Source of the DNA: Oleiphilaceae bacterium
Lineage (GTDB): Bacteria; Pseudomonadota; Gammaproteobacteria; Pseudomonadales; Oleiphilaceae
Direction of reading: 5' to 3'
DNA length: 63,143 nt
Assembly (NCBI GenBank): GCA_018334495.1
Contig: JAGXLV010000009.1
Coordinates: 1-63,143 of the forward strand
The notes under the pieces are model-generated. The model saw nothing but the letters and a program-made list of their open reading frames with translations. It was not told where the DNA came from and ran no database searches. Within the stretch, counting starts at the first letter, position 1. Each line of letters opens with the position of its first letter. The position numbers and the translations under genes were made by a program. Positions 51,860 through 62,206 of the stretch are shown here, in pieces.

Positions 51860-53119
51860 ATGCACATAGTGGTTATGGGCGCAGGCGTCGTTGGCGTGAC
51901 AACGGCCTGGTTTCTGCGGCAGGAAGGTCACGATGTGACCGTGATCGACCGTCAGAACAAGGCCGGCGTGGAGACCAGTTACGCCAACGGCGGCCAGATT
52001 TCTGTGTCCCATGCCGAGCCCTGGGCGAAACCTTCCACCCCCCTGAAGATGCTTAGATGGCTGAGTCAGGCGGACGCGCCCCTGCTTTACCGGTTTCGTA
52101 TGGATCCCCAGCAGTGGCGCTGGGGCCTGAGTTTTCTGGCCCAGTGCACCTCGGCGAAGGCAGCCTACAACATGCGACAGATGGTTAATCTGGGCATCTA
52201 CAGCCGTAATCACCTCCAGGTTCTGCGCCGCGAACTGGGTCTGGATTACGATCAGCTGGAGAAAGGCATACTGCACTTCTACACCAGCGAGAAAGAGTAC
52301 GAAAGCGCCCTTGAGCCGGCCCGGATCATGCGGGAACTGGGTTGCGACCGGCAGGTAATTGATGCCGCCCGGGCGGTGGAGTTGGAGCCGGCTCTCAAGC
52401 CGATCCGGGATCGCATCACCGGCGCTACCTATACGCGAGAAGACGAGTCTGGCGACGCCCGCAAATTTACCCAGGCGCTGGCGCAAAAAGCCGCCGACGC
52501 CGGGGTGGACTTCCAGTACGGCACCCAGATTCTCGATCTGGAGCAGCGCCGCGATGCGGTGACAGGGGTCAATACCCTGAAAGACGGCAAGCACCTAACC
52601 TTGCAAGCTGACGGCTATGTGTTGTGTCTGGGCAGTTTTAGTGCGCCTCTGGCTCGCACCCTTGGCCTGTCACTGAACATTTATCCCGCCAAGGGCTACT
52701 CGATTACGGTGCCCGTCAAGAATCCGGAGGCGGCTTTCAATGTCAGCCTCACTGACGACGAGTACAAGCTGGTTTATTCCCGTCTCGGGGACCGCATGCG
52801 GATTGCCGGTACGGCAGAGATCAGTGGCTACAGCCGGGCACTGAGCAAGGTGCGGTGCCAGCTGATTGTGCGCCGTGCGGCCGAAGTTATGCCGGAGGGC
52901 GGTTACTGGGACCAGGCCGAATTCTGGAGTGGCCTGAGGCCAACGACGCCCTCGAATGTGCCTTACATTGGCAAGAGCCATTTTCGCAACCTGTATCTGA
53001 ATACCGGCCACGGGACATTGGGCTGGACTCATTCCTGCGGATCGGCCGCCGCTATCACCGATATCATTTCAGGGCGCAAACCCGCCGTGGATTTCGCCTT
53101 CACTGGAGTTGAAAGATGA
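51860..53119 (+). CDS. dadA: D-amino-acid dehydrogenase small subunit
   Basis: 419-residue FAD enzyme oxidising D-amino acids (mainly D-alanine) to keto acids and feeding electrons to the quinone pool. GAGVVG at 7-12 binds FAD, then SYANGGQISVSHAEPWA and, near the end, SGLRPTTPSNVPYIG and GHGTLGWTHSCGS, all DadA hallmarks. GGAGG is 7 nt before the ATG. The GST gene starts on its stop (ATGA). No dadX racemase adjoins. Confidence 0.95.
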   Translation: MHIVVMGAGVVGVTTAWFLRQEGHDVTVIDRQNKAGVETSYANGGQISVSHAEPWAKPSTPLKMLRWLSQADAPLLYRFRMDPQQWRWGLSFLAQCTSAKAAYNMRQMVNLGIYSRNHLQVLRRELGLDYDQLEKGILHFYTSEKEYESALEPARIMRELGCDRQVIDAARAVELEPALKPIRDRITGATYTREDESGDARKFTQALAQKAADAGVDFQYGTQILDLEQRRDAVTGVNTLKDGKHLTLQADGYVLCLGSFSAPLARTLGLSLNIYPAKGYSITVPVKNPEAAFNVSLTDDEYKLVYSRLGDRMRIAGTAEISGYSRALSKVRCQLIVRRAAEVMPEGGYWDQAEFWSGLRPTTPSNVPYIGKSHFRNLYLNTGHGTLGWTHSCGSAAAITDIISGRKPAVDFAFTGVER

Positions 53120-53784
53120 TCAGGGTTCACCACCTCAATAATTCCCGTTCCCAGCGCATTCTCTGGATGCTGGAGGAACTGGATCAGCCTTATAAAATCG
53201 AGCATTACGAGCGTGACAGCAAAACCATGCTGGCACCCTCCAGTCTCAAAAACGTGCACCCCCTGGGCAAGGCGCCGGTGATCACCGATGGCGCCCTCAC
53301 CATTGCCGAATCCGGCGCCATCATTGATTATCTGGCCCATACTTACGGCAAAAACCTGCTGCCGGAGCCCGGCACCCAGGCCTGGATTGATTACACCTAC
53401 TGGCTGCACTACGCCGAAGGCTCACTGATGCCGCCGCTGGTCATGCGGTTGGTGTTCGAGAAAGTTAAAACCAGCCCCATGCCATTTTTCGTGAAGCCGG
53501 TGGCCAGGGGCATTGCCAACAAAACCATCGAGATTTTCATTGGCCCGCAAATCGACACCCATATGGACTTCGTTGAGACTCATCTGGCCAAGCACACCTG
53601 GTTCCTGGGTGAAGAGCTGAGCGCGGCGGATTTTCAGATGAGCTTTCCGTTGGAAGCGGCCGTCGCGCGGGGTTTGGTGAATGACAAACAACATCCGAAT
53701 ATCGTTGCCTACGTAAAGCGTATTCATCAACGGCCGGCTTACAAGCGGGCGCTGGGCAGGGGTGGCGAATACGATTTCGCCTGA
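53116..53784 (+). CDS. Glutathione S-transferase
   Basis: 222 residues. Thioredoxin-like N-domain with RVHHLNNSRSQRILWMLEEL, the glutathione-binding KAPVITDG and AESGAIIDYL (ES pair), then an alpha-helical C-domain. Probably a housekeeping detoxification or isomerase GST; substrate unknown. Translationally coupled to dadA by a 4-nt overlap, an unexplained pairing. Confidence 0.92.
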   Translation: MIRVHHLNNSRSQRILWMLEELDQPYKIEHYERDSKTMLAPSSLKNVHPLGKAPVITDGALTIAESGAIIDYLAHTYGKNLLPEPGTQAWIDYTYWLHYAEGSLMPPLVMRLVFEKVKTSPMPFFVKPVARGIANKTIEIFIGPQIDTHMDFVETHLAKHTWFLGEELSAADFQMSFPLEAAVARGLVNDKQHPNIVAYVKRIHQRPAYKRALGRGGEYDFA

Positions 53785-53820
53785 CCCCTGGCCGGGTGCG
53801 GTTTCACGCGGGCGCCGCTG

Positions 53821-55464
53821 TCATTGCAGCTGTTCCCGGATCAATTTTTTGTTGACCTTGCCGACGCTGGTTTTGGGGATGTCCTCAACGAAATCGATGT
53901 CGGCCGGTATGGCCCACTTGTTGATCTCGCCGGATTCGACAAATTGCAGAAGGTGGTTCTGGATTGTTTTCCTGTCGGCCTGCTGGCCGGGCGCCAGTAC
54001 CACCTGGGCATAGGGGCGTTCGCCCCATTTCTCATCAGGTACGCCGATCACCACCGCGCTGTCCACCGCCGGGTGCTGGCTGATCAGGTTTTCCAGATCC
54101 AGTGACGACAGCCACTCGCCGCCGGTTTTGATGACATCCTTGATACGGTCTTTGATGACCAGCGTGTTATCGGGCTCAATACTGGCCACATCACCGGTAT
54201 GCAGCCAACCGCCGGCCCAAAGTTCTTCGCCCTTGTCGGGCTCTTTCAGGTAATTTTGGGTCAGCCAGGGTGCCCGCGCCACCACCTCGCCTTTGGCCTT
54301 GCCGTCGTGAGGCAGCGCCTTGCCATCCGCATCCAGGATACGGATATCCACGAGGTGAACCGGAACGCCGGTTTTAACCCGCTTGTCGATCTGCTGTTCC
54401 ATCGGCAGTTCCAGATCTTCTGCCTTGAGGTGAGTGGCGCTAAGCAGCGGGCAGGTTTCAGACATACCATAGCCGGTATACATGCGGATGCCGTGTTCGG
54501 CCGCGGCTTTGCATAGACCCTTGGTCAGAGCACTGCCGCCGATCAGCACGTGCCAGTTGCTCAGGTCGGCGGTCTTGATGGCTTCGGTGCCCAGCAGCAT
54601 CTGCATGATGGTGGGCACGCAGTGGGAGAAGGTCACCTCGTGGGTGGTCAGCAGGTTGACCAGAAGCTCCGGATCGTAGCGCCCCGGATAGACCTGTTTC
54701 AGACCCAGCAGGGTGGCAACGTAGGGTACGCCCCAGGCATGCACGTGAAACATCGGCGTGATCGGCATGTATACGCTGGATGATCGCATCAGGGGCGCTT
54801 CGTCCGAGGGCGAGAAGGTAGCGGCTGTGCTCAGCGTATGGAGCACCAGTTGGCGGTGACTGAAAAAGACCCCTTTGGGATTGCCAGTGGTGCCCGTGGT
54901 GTAGAAAGTGGTGGCGATACTGTTTTCATCAAAATCCGGAAAGTCGAAATGGTCCGCTGATTTGGCCAGTAATGCCTCGTACTCGCCATGAGTGGTCAAC
55001 GTGGTGGTCTTGGCCTGGGGTTCGTCAGTAAGCTGGATGTATCCCTTGACTGTCTTGAGCTTGGGTGCCACTTGTTCCAGCAGCGGCATGAAATCATCGT
55101 GAGCCAGCACGAGGTCGTCTTCGGCGTGATTCATCGTATAAATCACCTGTTCCGGCGACAACCGGACGTTGACCGTATGCAGAACGGCCCCGATCATGGG
55201 CACGGCGAAAAAGCATTCCAGGTAACGCGGTGTATCCCAGTCCAGCACCGCCACGGTGTCACCGGCTTTGACGCCTGCATCGGTGAGGGCATTGGCCAGG
55301 CGATGGACCCGCTCAATAAGATCGGTGTACGTGTACTTGCTCTTGTCGGCGTAGATGATTTCCTGGTCCGGCGCATAGCGTGGAGCGGACAGCAACAATT
55401 GTTTAATCAGCAAGGGGTATTGGTAAGCGTTTTCAGCAGCGGGGATGAGTTTTGTCTGTGCCAT
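53821..55464 (-). CDS. Fatty-acid-CoA ligase (AlkK-like)
   Basis: 547-residue ANL-family ligase activating a fatty acid with ATP and CoA. TTGTTGNPKG (189-198) is the AMP-binding loop, GYGMSET and HTGDVASIEPDN are core motifs, and the C-terminal catalytic lysine is in TSVGKVNKK near 540. Resembles medium/long-chain AlkK enzymes of alkane-degrading marine bacteria. Not adjacent to beta-oxidation genes here; the acyl-CoA dehydrogenase is 7 kb away. Single gene. Confidence 0.92.
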   Translation of the reverse strand: MAQTKLIPAAENAYQYPLLIKQLLLSAPRYAPDQEIIYADKSKYTYTDLIERVHRLANALTDAGVKAGDTVAVLDWDTPRYLECFFAVPMIGAVLHTVNVRLSPEQVIYTMNHAEDDLVLAHDDFMPLLEQVAPKLKTVKGYIQLTDEPQAKTTTLTTHGEYEALLAKSADHFDFPDFDENSIATTFYTTGTTGNPKGVFFSHRQLVLHTLSTAATFSPSDEAPLMRSSSVYMPITPMFHVHAWGVPYVATLLGLKQVYPGRYDPELLVNLLTTHEVTFSHCVPTIMQMLLGTEAIKTADLSNWHVLIGGSALTKGLCKAAAEHGIRMYTGYGMSETCPLLSATHLKAEDLELPMEQQIDKRVKTGVPVHLVDIRILDADGKALPHDGKAKGEVVARAPWLTQNYLKEPDKGEELWAGGWLHTGDVASIEPDNTLVIKDRIKDVIKTGGEWLSSLDLENLISQHPAVDSAVVIGVPDEKWGERPYAQVVLAPGQQADRKTIQNHLLQFVESGEINKWAIPADIDFVEDIPKTSVGKVNKKLIREQLQ

Positions 55465-55545
55465 TGAGAAAGAACCTCTGTCGTTATACTTTAGGGTACC
55501 TCTGAAAAATTCCCTGCTGTGGGCCGCGCGTCTTGCACTTCCTTC

Positions 55546-56127
55546 ATGCCAGGCTCTTTTTCCGAGATTCCCGAGCTATCGGTGATCACATGCTCGAATT
55601 GCTTCGAAAAGGAGAGGATCAATCTGACACAGATCAGCGAAAACCGAAACCACCTGAAAACCAAAACCCTGACACCGGAACAGCAGGCCCAGTACCAGCA
55701 GGCCCTGGCCCGACTTGATCGTTATGCCCGAATGCTGGATAGCCGGTTCAGGATTCCCTTTACCGGTATCCGCTTTGGTATTGAGCCGCTGGTGGGCTTG
55801 ATCCCCGGCATTGGCGATGCGGCCGGCTTTGCAATGTCGTTTTACCTGATCAGCGAGGCTGCGAGGCTGGGTGCTGGACCCAAGATTATTGGCAAGATGG
55901 TCGGCAATCTGGTGGTCGATTTCGTGGTGGGCCTGGTGCCGGTCGCCGGCGATGCGTTTGATCTGGTCTGGCGAGCGAACAATCGCAACATGACATTGTT
56001 GCGAGGCCATATCGAGCAGGTTCTGCAGCCTCCAAAACCACGCCAGGCCTGGTTCGCGACGGCACTCTGGGTCGTCCTTGGGGCAATGGTTCTGGGCTTT
56101 GTCGTGTTGCTGGTTATCGCACTTTAG
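55546..56127 (+). CDS. DUF4112 membrane protein
   Basis: 193 residues from ATG 55546, but the start is doubtful. Only the part from about 55690 on (RYARMLDSRFRIPFTG, GLIPGIGDAAGFAMS, VGLVPVAGDAFDLVWR) is the conserved DUF4112 region. A GAAAAGGAG site 9 nt before CTG 55624 suggests a non-ATG start there, giving 168 residues. Three hydrophobic segments, one at the C-terminus. Function unknown. Convergent with mrpG. Confidence 0.75.
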   Translation: MPGSFSEIPELSVITCSNCFEKERINLTQISENRNHLKTKTLTPEQQAQYQQALARLDRYARMLDSRFRIPFTGIRFGIEPLVGLIPGIGDAAGFAMSFYLISEAARLGAGPKIIGKMVGNLVVDFVVGLVPVAGDAFDLVWRANNRNMTLLRGHIEQVLQPPKPRQAWFATALWVVLGAMVLGFVVLLVIAL

Positions 56128-56148
56128 CGGTGAAGGGAAAGCGCGCCA

Positions 56149-56559
56149 TTAGTCCTTGGAGGAATCCGGCCCCGGCGGTGGAGCGACCCTCTCCGGGCTG
56201 CCTTCATAGCCGCTGCCGAGTGTGTGGGTATCCGGATCGTAGTTGTCCCTGAGTTCATCCTTCACAGTGCCGTCCCAAAGTGCGGTTCCAGTGAAGTAAC
56301 CGGCACGTCCTATGACATGCGCGGCAATGGGCGAGGTGATCAGAATAAATACGACTATGGCAAAGGCTCTGGCAAGCACGACGCTGTCACCAAAATAAAA
56401 GGCAACCCCCCCCATAGTGAACATGGCCCCCATGGCGGCAGCCTTGGTTGACGCATGCATCCGCGTGGGGAGGTCAGGCAGACGTAAAATGCCAATGGCC
56501 GCCAGCACCATGAAGGCGGCACCGGCCAGCAGCAATACAGAGACGATAATCTCAATCAT
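56149..56559 (-). CDS. mrpG: Mrp Na+/H+ antiporter subunit G
   Basis: About 136 residues from ATG 56559. Three helices in the first 100 residues (with GILRLPDLPTRMHASTKAAA, the MnhG signature), then a hydrophilic tail (about 100-136) rich in acidic and proline residues. MrpG is needed for complex assembly. Overlaps mrpF by 8 nt. Last gene of mrpABCDEFG. Confidence 0.92.
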   Translation of the reverse strand: MIEIIVSVLLLAGAAFMVLAAIGILRLPDLPTRMHASTKAAAMGAMFTMGGVAFYFGDSVVLARAFAIVVFILITSPIAAHVIGRAGYFTGTALWDGTVKDELRDNYDPDTHTLGSGYEGSPERVAPPPGPDSSKD

Positions 56560-56824
56560 TTTTTTGTCCCCCACGCTCCAGGAAGCGAGCGAAACCAATG
56601 GCCGCGAGAAACGCCGTCAGGGCAATAACAATGGCAACGTCCAGCAAACTGGGTACACCGGTATCAATGGCGTGGACACCCACGTAACCGACAACGATGG
56701 AGGCAATCAATTCCAGCGCAACAACCCTGTCTGGTAGCGAAGGCCCCCTGGTAAGGCGAATAAAGGCAAACAGAAGCGCCAGCGACAGCATGAAATAAAC
56801 GATATTGATGACAACGGGAATCAC
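56552..56824 (-). CDS. mrpF: Mrp Na+/H+ antiporter subunit F
   Basis: 90 residues, three helices, with LTRGPSLPDRVVALELIAS as the family motif (an acidic helix residue near D31). Structural/ion-path subunit. 11 nt after mrpE. Confidence 0.92.
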   Translation of the reverse strand: MIPVVINIVYFMLSLALLFAFIRLTRGPSLPDRVVALELIASIVVGYVGVHAIDTGVPSLLDVAIVIALTAFLAAIGFARFLERGGQKND

Positions 56825-56835
56825 GTGTTGGCTCC

Positions 56836-57309
56836 TTAGCGCAAAATCTTCAGGATTCGGGTTTCCAGTTCCCTCAGATCCTGTCGCAATTGCTCTTCGT
56901 CCTGAAGAAACATGGCATGTATGAACAACACCTTGCGATCATCAGACACGTCGAGGCTGAGCGTACCCGGGGTCAGGGAGATGACGCTGCTCAGGAACGT
57001 TATTTCAACGTCCGTGCGGGCCGCAAGTTCAAAACCGATAACTCCGGGCTTCATATACCACACGGGTGTGGCTACGTCATAGGCAACGCGAAAATTGGCT
57101 TTGACCAACTCTTTGACAAAGTACACAAGAAAGGCGGCCATCCTCGGCAGGCGTCTCGAGTACCCCTTGAGAGCGGGCACTTGCCGCTGCAGTACCATCA
57201 GCGCGAGATAGGCGAAAAAAAACCCCGCCATAAAGTTGAGTGCGGTGAAGCTGCCGCTGAGTGCCACCCAGGCCAGGGCGAGCATGATGTTCCAGAAAAA
57301 CCCGATCAT
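56836..57309 (-). CDS. mrpE: Mrp Na+/H+ antiporter subunit E
   Basis: 157 residues. Two N-terminal helices, then FLVYFVKELVKANFRVAYDV and the cytoplasmic ferredoxin-like part (PGVIGFE, ISLTPGTLSLDVSDDRKVLFIHAM). Its ATG overlaps the stop of mrpD by 4 nt. Needed for complex formation in other bacteria. Confidence 0.93.
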   Translation of the reverse strand: MIGFFWNIMLALAWVALSGSFTALNFMAGFFFAYLALMVLQRQVPALKGYSRRLPRMAAFLVYFVKELVKANFRVAYDVATPVWYMKPGVIGFELAARTDVEITFLSSVISLTPGTLSLDVSDDRKVLFIHAMFLQDEEQLRQDLRELETRILKILR

Positions 57310-58817
57310 TGCTGCCCTCCCAGAACCGCTTCAATATAGAGCTGCGGGTTCATTAGCTGGTCTGCTGCCATCTCGGCCAGTTCGTAGATTGGCTGGCCAT
57401 TAAGACCAATGTAAAGAGTACAGGCGGCAAGACCAACAACGGGCAGGTAGTAGGCCCATTTGTGGCCGGTTTTGATGTCGTTCCGCAGGCGCCCGACAGC
57501 TTCAACGTGTTCAGGCATCTTTTTCCAGAATACCTCCGCCCAGATCTTGATCATCGAATACAGGGTCAAAAGGCCCACCAGCAGGCCGATGCCCGTCACT
57601 ACGTAAGCCTCGGCTTCCAGGCCGGCGCGGATGACCACAAACTTCGCAAAAAAGCCCGATAGCGGTGGAATGCCGGCCAGTGACAGTGCCGGTATAAGAA
57701 ACAGAAGCGCCAGCATGGGCCGCTCTTTATACAGGCCCCCGAGATCTTTCAACTCATAACTGCCCAGCAACCGGTAAACGATACCACTGACCAGGAACAG
57801 GTTCGTCTTAACAATGATGTGATGCATGATGTAGAAGACACCGCCGATCAGTGCCAGCGGCGTGAACAGGGCGAGGCCAAGAACCATGTAGCCGATCTGG
57901 CTGACAATGTGGAACGACAGAATGCGGCGGAACTCGAACTGGGCGGCCGCGCCCAGAACGCCGGTCAGCATGGTGGCCGCCGCAACCCAGAGCAGGATGG
58001 TATGAGTGTACTCCACATCCTGAGTAAAAATCAGTGTGAAGACACGGTACAGGGCATACACACCCACCTTGGTGAGCAGTCCGGCAAACAGGGCAGACAC
58101 CGCAACTTGCGGTGTGTGATAGGAGGCCGGTAGCCAGAAAAACAAAGGGAATGTTGCTGCCTTGATGCTGAAAGACACCATGAACATCATGGATATCACG
58201 GTGATCATGCCCGGGTCTTCCAGGGTCGCCACTTTCTGGGCGATATCCGCCATGTTCAGCGTGCCGATGGTGCCGTAAAGCAGCCCCACCGCCGACAGGA
58301 AAATGGCGGACGAAAACAGGTTCAGTGTCACATACTTGATCGCGCCTTCCATCTGCGCCCTTTCGCCACCCAGGGTGAGCAAGGCGAAAGAAGCCAGCAG
58401 CATGACCTCGAACCAGACAAAGAGGTTGAAGATGTCGCCGGTCAGAAAGGAGCCCGCTACACCGGCCAGAAGCAGGTGCATAAGTGGGTAATAGCCGAAT
58501 TTTTCATGCCCGCTCGGGGTCGAGGCGAGGGAGTAAATGGCAATGGCAAGTCCGATGATACCGGCCAGGACAACCATGATGGCACTGAGTATGTCGGATA
58601 CAAAGACAATGCTGAAAGGCGCCGGCCAACTGCCCATCTCCATCACCAGGAAGCCCTGTGCGACCGTCGACCGCAGCAGCCAGATGCTGCTTGCCAGCAA
58701 AAGGACGGTGCCTGCAACGGCCAGGATGCGCTGGTAGCGAACAGATCGCCAGAGCGCAACGGATAGCGCGCCGGAGATTAACGGGATCAGAATCGGTAAA
58801 GCAAGTTCCGGGTTCAA
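57306..58817 (-). CDS. mrpD: Mrp Na+/H+ antiporter subunit D
   Basis: 503 residues, fourteen helices, homologous to NuoM/NuoN. The essential glutamate E137 is present in [11 protein letters not shown], and conserved lysines/histidines occur in the later helices (HHIIVKTN). Likely carries proton movement. Overlaps mrpC by 4 nt. Confidence 0.95.
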   Translation of the reverse strand: MNPELALPILIPLISGALSVALWRSVRYQRILAVAGTVLLLASSIWLLRSTVAQGFLVMEMGSWPAPFSIVFVSDILSAIMVVLAGIIGLAIAIYSLASTPSGHEKFGYYPLMHLLLAGVAGSFLTGDIFNLFVWFEVMLLASFALLTLGGERAQMEGAIKYVTLNLFSSAIFLSAVGLLYGTIGTLNMADIAQKVATLEDPGMITVISMMFMVSFSIKAATFPLFFWLPASYHTPQVAVSALFAGLLTKVGVYALYRVFTLIFTQDVEYTHTILLWVAAATMLTGVLGAAAQFEFRRILSFHIVSQIGYMVLGLALFTPLALIGGVFYIMHHIIVKTNLFLVSGIVYRLLGSYELKDLGGLYKERPMLALLFLIPALSLAGIPPLSGFFAKFVVIRAGLEAEAYVVTGIGLLVGLLTLYSMIKIWAEVFWKKMPEHVEAVGRLRNDIKTGHKWAYYLPVVGLAACTLYIGLNGQPIYELAEMAADQLMNPQLYIEAVLGGQQ

Positions 58818-59161
58818 GTGTCCGTATCCTTCATCTGGTCAAGGTCATCGGTTCCCACGACTTCATACGCACGACGAATAAGAACCACGGCGAAGGCCAG
58901 AACGCCAAAGGCAATAACAATGGCGGTCAGTATCAATGCCTGGGGTAGCGGATCAGCAATTGCCCCCAGTGGTGCGTCGGCACCCTCCGGTATCAGGGGC
59001 GGTGCTCCCCGGGTCATGCCGGACACCACGAATATGAGCAGGTTCGCGGCATTGCTGAGTAATATCAGCCCGATGACCAGCTTGACGATAGAGCGGCGAA
59101 GCATCATGTAGATCGCAGCCGCAAACAGGATGCCGACCACATAAGCCATCAGGCTTTCCAT
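58814..59161 (-). CDS. mrpC: Mrp Na+/H+ antiporter subunit C
   Basis: 115 residues, three helices, NuoK-like, with a short extramembrane loop near 50-65 ([20 protein letters not shown]). Begins 52 nt after mrpB, the widest gap of the operon. Confidence 0.93.
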   Translation of the reverse strand: MESLMAYVVGILFAAAIYMMLRRSIVKLVIGLILLSNAANLLIFVVSGMTRGAPPLIPEGADAPLGAIADPLPQALILTAIVIAFGVLAFAVVLIRRAYEVVGTDDLDQMKDTDT

Positions 59162-59213
59162 AACGGCTCTCCTTCGGAATTGATAAGGGACATTTGGGTG
59201 ATCTGGCCGCGGA

Positions 59214-59639
59214 TCATTCGTCGGACTCCATCAGGTTCATAACGAAGGTCATGATGGTGCCAAGAACGGCCGCGTAGACGCCGATATCAAAGATCAGTGG
59301 TGTCGACAGCTTGAGATAGTTGTCGCCGGGCAGAGGCAATTCCCACCAGTGTGCCGTCAACATGGGTTGCCCGGTCAGAAATGCAGGAATGGTGGAGGCA
59401 ATGGCAAACAGCAACCCTGCCGCCAGAAGATCCCTCGGCGCAACGCGAAGGATGCTTCGGGTTTTCCTGGCCCCAAACGCAAAGGCATAGAGCACGAAGG
59501 CCCCGGAGGCGACCAGCCCGCCAATAAAACCACCGCCTGGTTCGTCGTGGCCGCGGAAGAGCAGGAAAACGGAGAACATCAGCTGCAATGGCATAATAAA
59601 CAGTGCGGCTGTGTGAAGAATCAGCGTGTTGGATTTCAT
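59214..59639 (-). CDS. mrpB: Mrp Na+/H+ antiporter subunit B
   Basis: 141 residues with four helices, [19 protein letters not shown] as the MnhB signature and a [15 protein letters not shown] segment. Overlaps mrpA by 4 nt (ATGA). Part of the sodium pathway in current models of Mrp. Confidence 0.94.
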   Translation of the reverse strand: MKSNTLILHTAALFIMPLQLMFSVFLLFRGHDEPGGGFIGGLVASGAFVLYAFAFGARKTRSILRVAPRDLLAAGLLFAIASTIPAFLTGQPMLTAHWWELPLPGDNYLKLSTPLIFDIGVYAAVLGTIMTFVMNLMESDE

Positions 59640-61942
59640 AGCTTGTGCTGATCCTCCGCTCTCAGTTTGATCATTGACAGGACCCCGAGGGCCGCGAGTG
59701 ACAGCACGAATATTTCACCCAGGGTGTCCAGTGCCCGGAAGTCCACCAGGATGACGTTGACAATATTGCGGCCATACGCCAGTGGTGCGCTGTTCTCGAT
59801 GTAGTAGCTCGAAATGCTTTCGAAGTACTGGATATCCAGCGCTGCCAGAATAAGCAGCGTCATCACGCCACCGGCAAATACGGCAACCGCAAGGTCGCGG
59901 TAGCGTTCAAAGGGTGACGACAGGTTGGTGAATTCCGGCAGCTTGAACAGCACCAGGACCAGGAGAATGACGGTCAGTGTTTCCACCAGCAATTGCGTAA
60001 TCCCCAGGTCTGGTGCACTGAACAGGATGAAGGTGAGGGCGACACCGAAGCCGAGCACGCCCATGGAAGCAACGGAGCCGAGGCGCGAATGGGTGGTGCA
60101 GGCAAAAATGGCGGCAACGACCAGCAACAGGGCAATACCCCACTCGTAGAAGTGGCTGTCACCCAGATTCAGCGTCAGGTTGAAACCATGATGGCTCAGC
60201 AGGGTGTAGCCGGTGAGGCCAAAGGTCACGGCTACGAGCAGAAGCAGGTACAGGCCAAGCACCCCGTTCTGGAGTACCCGGGTTTGCCAGGCTGCAACAA
60301 TGGTGATGCCTTCCATAAACCGGAAGTAACCGGCTTCCGGACCAAATCGTGCGGCATAGGTGTTGATGGCGTACAGGGCCGGTTGCAGGCGGCTCCAGCG
60401 GAACAGCAGGGCCAGGCCCAGCAACAGGCTGCCGATGGACAATATCAGCGGCAGATTGACGCCGTGCCAGAGTGCCAGATAGGTTTCCACTGGTACGCCC
60501 TTGACGCTTCCCGCTGCAGACTGAAGCAGGGCCCCCTCGGGCAGAAAGGGCGCCAGGCCGAATACCAGGGCCGTTACCGACAGCACAGCCGGCCCCACCA
60601 GCATGCCGAAGGGCGCCTCATGGGGTGACTTTGGTGTATTCACGACCTGGCCAAAGAATGGTTTGATCGCGACCAGGCCGGCCACCCCGACAATCAGTAT
60701 CGCGGCGGCAACGGCGGCCGTGGTGAGGCCGGCGGACCAGAGCGGGGAGTCCAGTAATGACTCAAAGAGCAGTTCCTTGGCGATAAACCCGAACAGCGGC
60801 GGCAGGCCCGCCAGTGATAAGGCGGCCAGACACGTAATGGCAGCCGTTACCGGCATGGCCTTTCTCAGCCCGCCCATGCGGGTGATGTCCTTGGTGCCAG
60901 TCTCGTGGTCCAGAGCGCCGGCGATCATGAACAGGCCGCCTTTATACAGGGAATGTGCCACCAGGAAGCAGATGAAGGCTGTCAGCGCCAGCTCGGTACC
61001 CACCCCGATCAGCATGGTCAGGGTGCCCAGCGCCATAATGGTGGAATAGGCCAGCACATTCTTGATGCCGGTACTGCTGAATGCCCGATAGGCGCCGGTG
61101 ACCATGGTCGCGGCGCCGAAAAGCATCAGCGCCGAGCCCCAGAGTTCGCCCTCGCCCAGGGACGGGTTCAGTCGCGCCATCAGGTAAATACCGGCTTTTA
61201 CCATGGTGGCGGAGTGCAAAAATGCCGATACCGGTGTCGGCGCGGCCATGGCATTGGGCAGCCAGAAATGAAACGGTACCTGGGCTGATTTGGTAAACGT
61301 GCCCGCCAGAATGCAGATGACGGCTGCGGTGTAGAACGCATGTTCGTGTAGTGCCATATCCGATGACAGGATTTCCGACAGCGAATAGCTGTCGCCCATG
61401 ATCGCCAGTAAAATCAGGCCCGCCATCAGCGTGAGGCCACCGGCTGCCGTCACGAAAAGGCCCTGGAGCGCGCACTTGCGGGCCTCGACATCCTCGTGGT
61501 TGAATCCGATCAGCAAGTAGGAGGTGATGCTGGTGAGCTCCCAGAATACAAACAACGTAATCAGGTTGTCGGAGAGTACCAGTCCCAGCATTGACGCCAT
61601 GAACGAAAGCATGATGACGAAGAAACGGGCGAGGTAGTTATGGCCTGCCAGGTAGGAGCCGGCATAGATCAGGATAAACGTGCCGATGCCGCTGATCAGC
61701 AGAGCAAATACTAGCGAGAGGCCGTCCACCAGAAAGTTCAGGTCGATGCCCAGGCCCGGCAACCAGGCATATTCCAGCATCAAGGACCCATTGGCCTGAA
61801 TATCCGGGATCAGGCTGGCGAAGTAGGCGGTCAGGCTGGCAGGCAGTATGGCGAGGGTCCAGCCGATGTATCTGCCAGTGATCCGGTGTAGCGCCGGTGT
61901 CACGATCGCCAGTAAAAATCCAGATAACACAGCCAGTAGCAT
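59636..61942 (-). CDS. mrpA: Mrp Na+/H+ antiporter subunit A
   Basis: 768 residues, about twenty helices; the first 500 are NuoL-like with E135 in FVFWELTSIT, and the last third is the MbhE/MrpA C-terminal extension. First gene of mrpABCDEFG, an inner-membrane complex using the proton gradient to expel Na+, important for salt and alkaline tolerance. GGAG sits about 13 nt upstream of ATG. Divergent from the acyl-CoA dehydrogenase gene, 264 nt apart. Confidence 0.95.
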   Translation of the reverse strand: MLLAVLSGFLLAIVTPALHRITGRYIGWTLAILPASLTAYFASLIPDIQANGSLMLEYAWLPGLGIDLNFLVDGLSLVFALLISGIGTFILIYAGSYLAGHNYLARFFVIMLSFMASMLGLVLSDNLITLFVFWELTSITSYLLIGFNHEDVEARKCALQGLFVTAAGGLTLMAGLILLAIMGDSYSLSEILSSDMALHEHAFYTAAVICILAGTFTKSAQVPFHFWLPNAMAAPTPVSAFLHSATMVKAGIYLMARLNPSLGEGELWGSALMLFGAATMVTGAYRAFSSTGIKNVLAYSTIMALGTLTMLIGVGTELALTAFICFLVAHSLYKGGLFMIAGALDHETGTKDITRMGGLRKAMPVTAAITCLAALSLAGLPPLFGFIAKELLFESLLDSPLWSAGLTTAAVAAAILIVGVAGLVAIKPFFGQVVNTPKSPHEAPFGMLVGPAVLSVTALVFGLAPFLPEGALLQSAAGSVKGVPVETYLALWHGVNLPLILSIGSLLLGLALLFRWSRLQPALYAINTYAARFGPEAGYFRFMEGITIVAAWQTRVLQNGVLGLYLLLLVAVTFGLTGYTLLSHHGFNLTLNLGDSHFYEWGIALLLVVAAIFACTTHSRLGSVASMGVLGFGVALTFILFSAPDLGITQLLVETLTVILLVLVLFKLPEFTNLSSPFERYRDLAVAVFAGGVMTLLILAALDIQYFESISSYYIENSAPLAYGRNIVNVILVDFRALDTLGEIFVLSLAALGVLSMIKLRAEDQHKL

Positions 61943-62102
61943 GGTTCTATTGCGCTCCGGTAAGGCTTTTGAAAATTGGCTGGATCATTGCGGCGAGAGG
62001 CTAATCCCCCGGAAATGCCACTGAATTCACCATGTTCAGACGCCTGAGAGCCTATCCGACACCCTGAGTAAAGGCAAGGTGAGCATCAGTTCTGTTGCCT
62101 GA

Positions 62103-62129
62103 CAAGATCGTCCCGTATGATTCACCGCA
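62103..62129 (+). promoter_or_regulatory. Possible sigma-70 promoter of the acyl-CoA dehydrogenase gene
   Basis: TATGAT lies near 62117, a 5-of-6 match to the -10 consensus, about 85 nt before the start codon. The -35 partner is poor (TTGCCT with a 15-nt spacer). No operator-like palindrome recognised in the rest of the 264-nt divergent region. Confidence 0.25.
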
Positions 62130-62206
62130 TGCAGCGTAGCGATAGCATTACTGTCCGCAATTATGTCGCTAACGTCAGTTTCGCCATAGACAGGAGACCA
62201 GCAATA

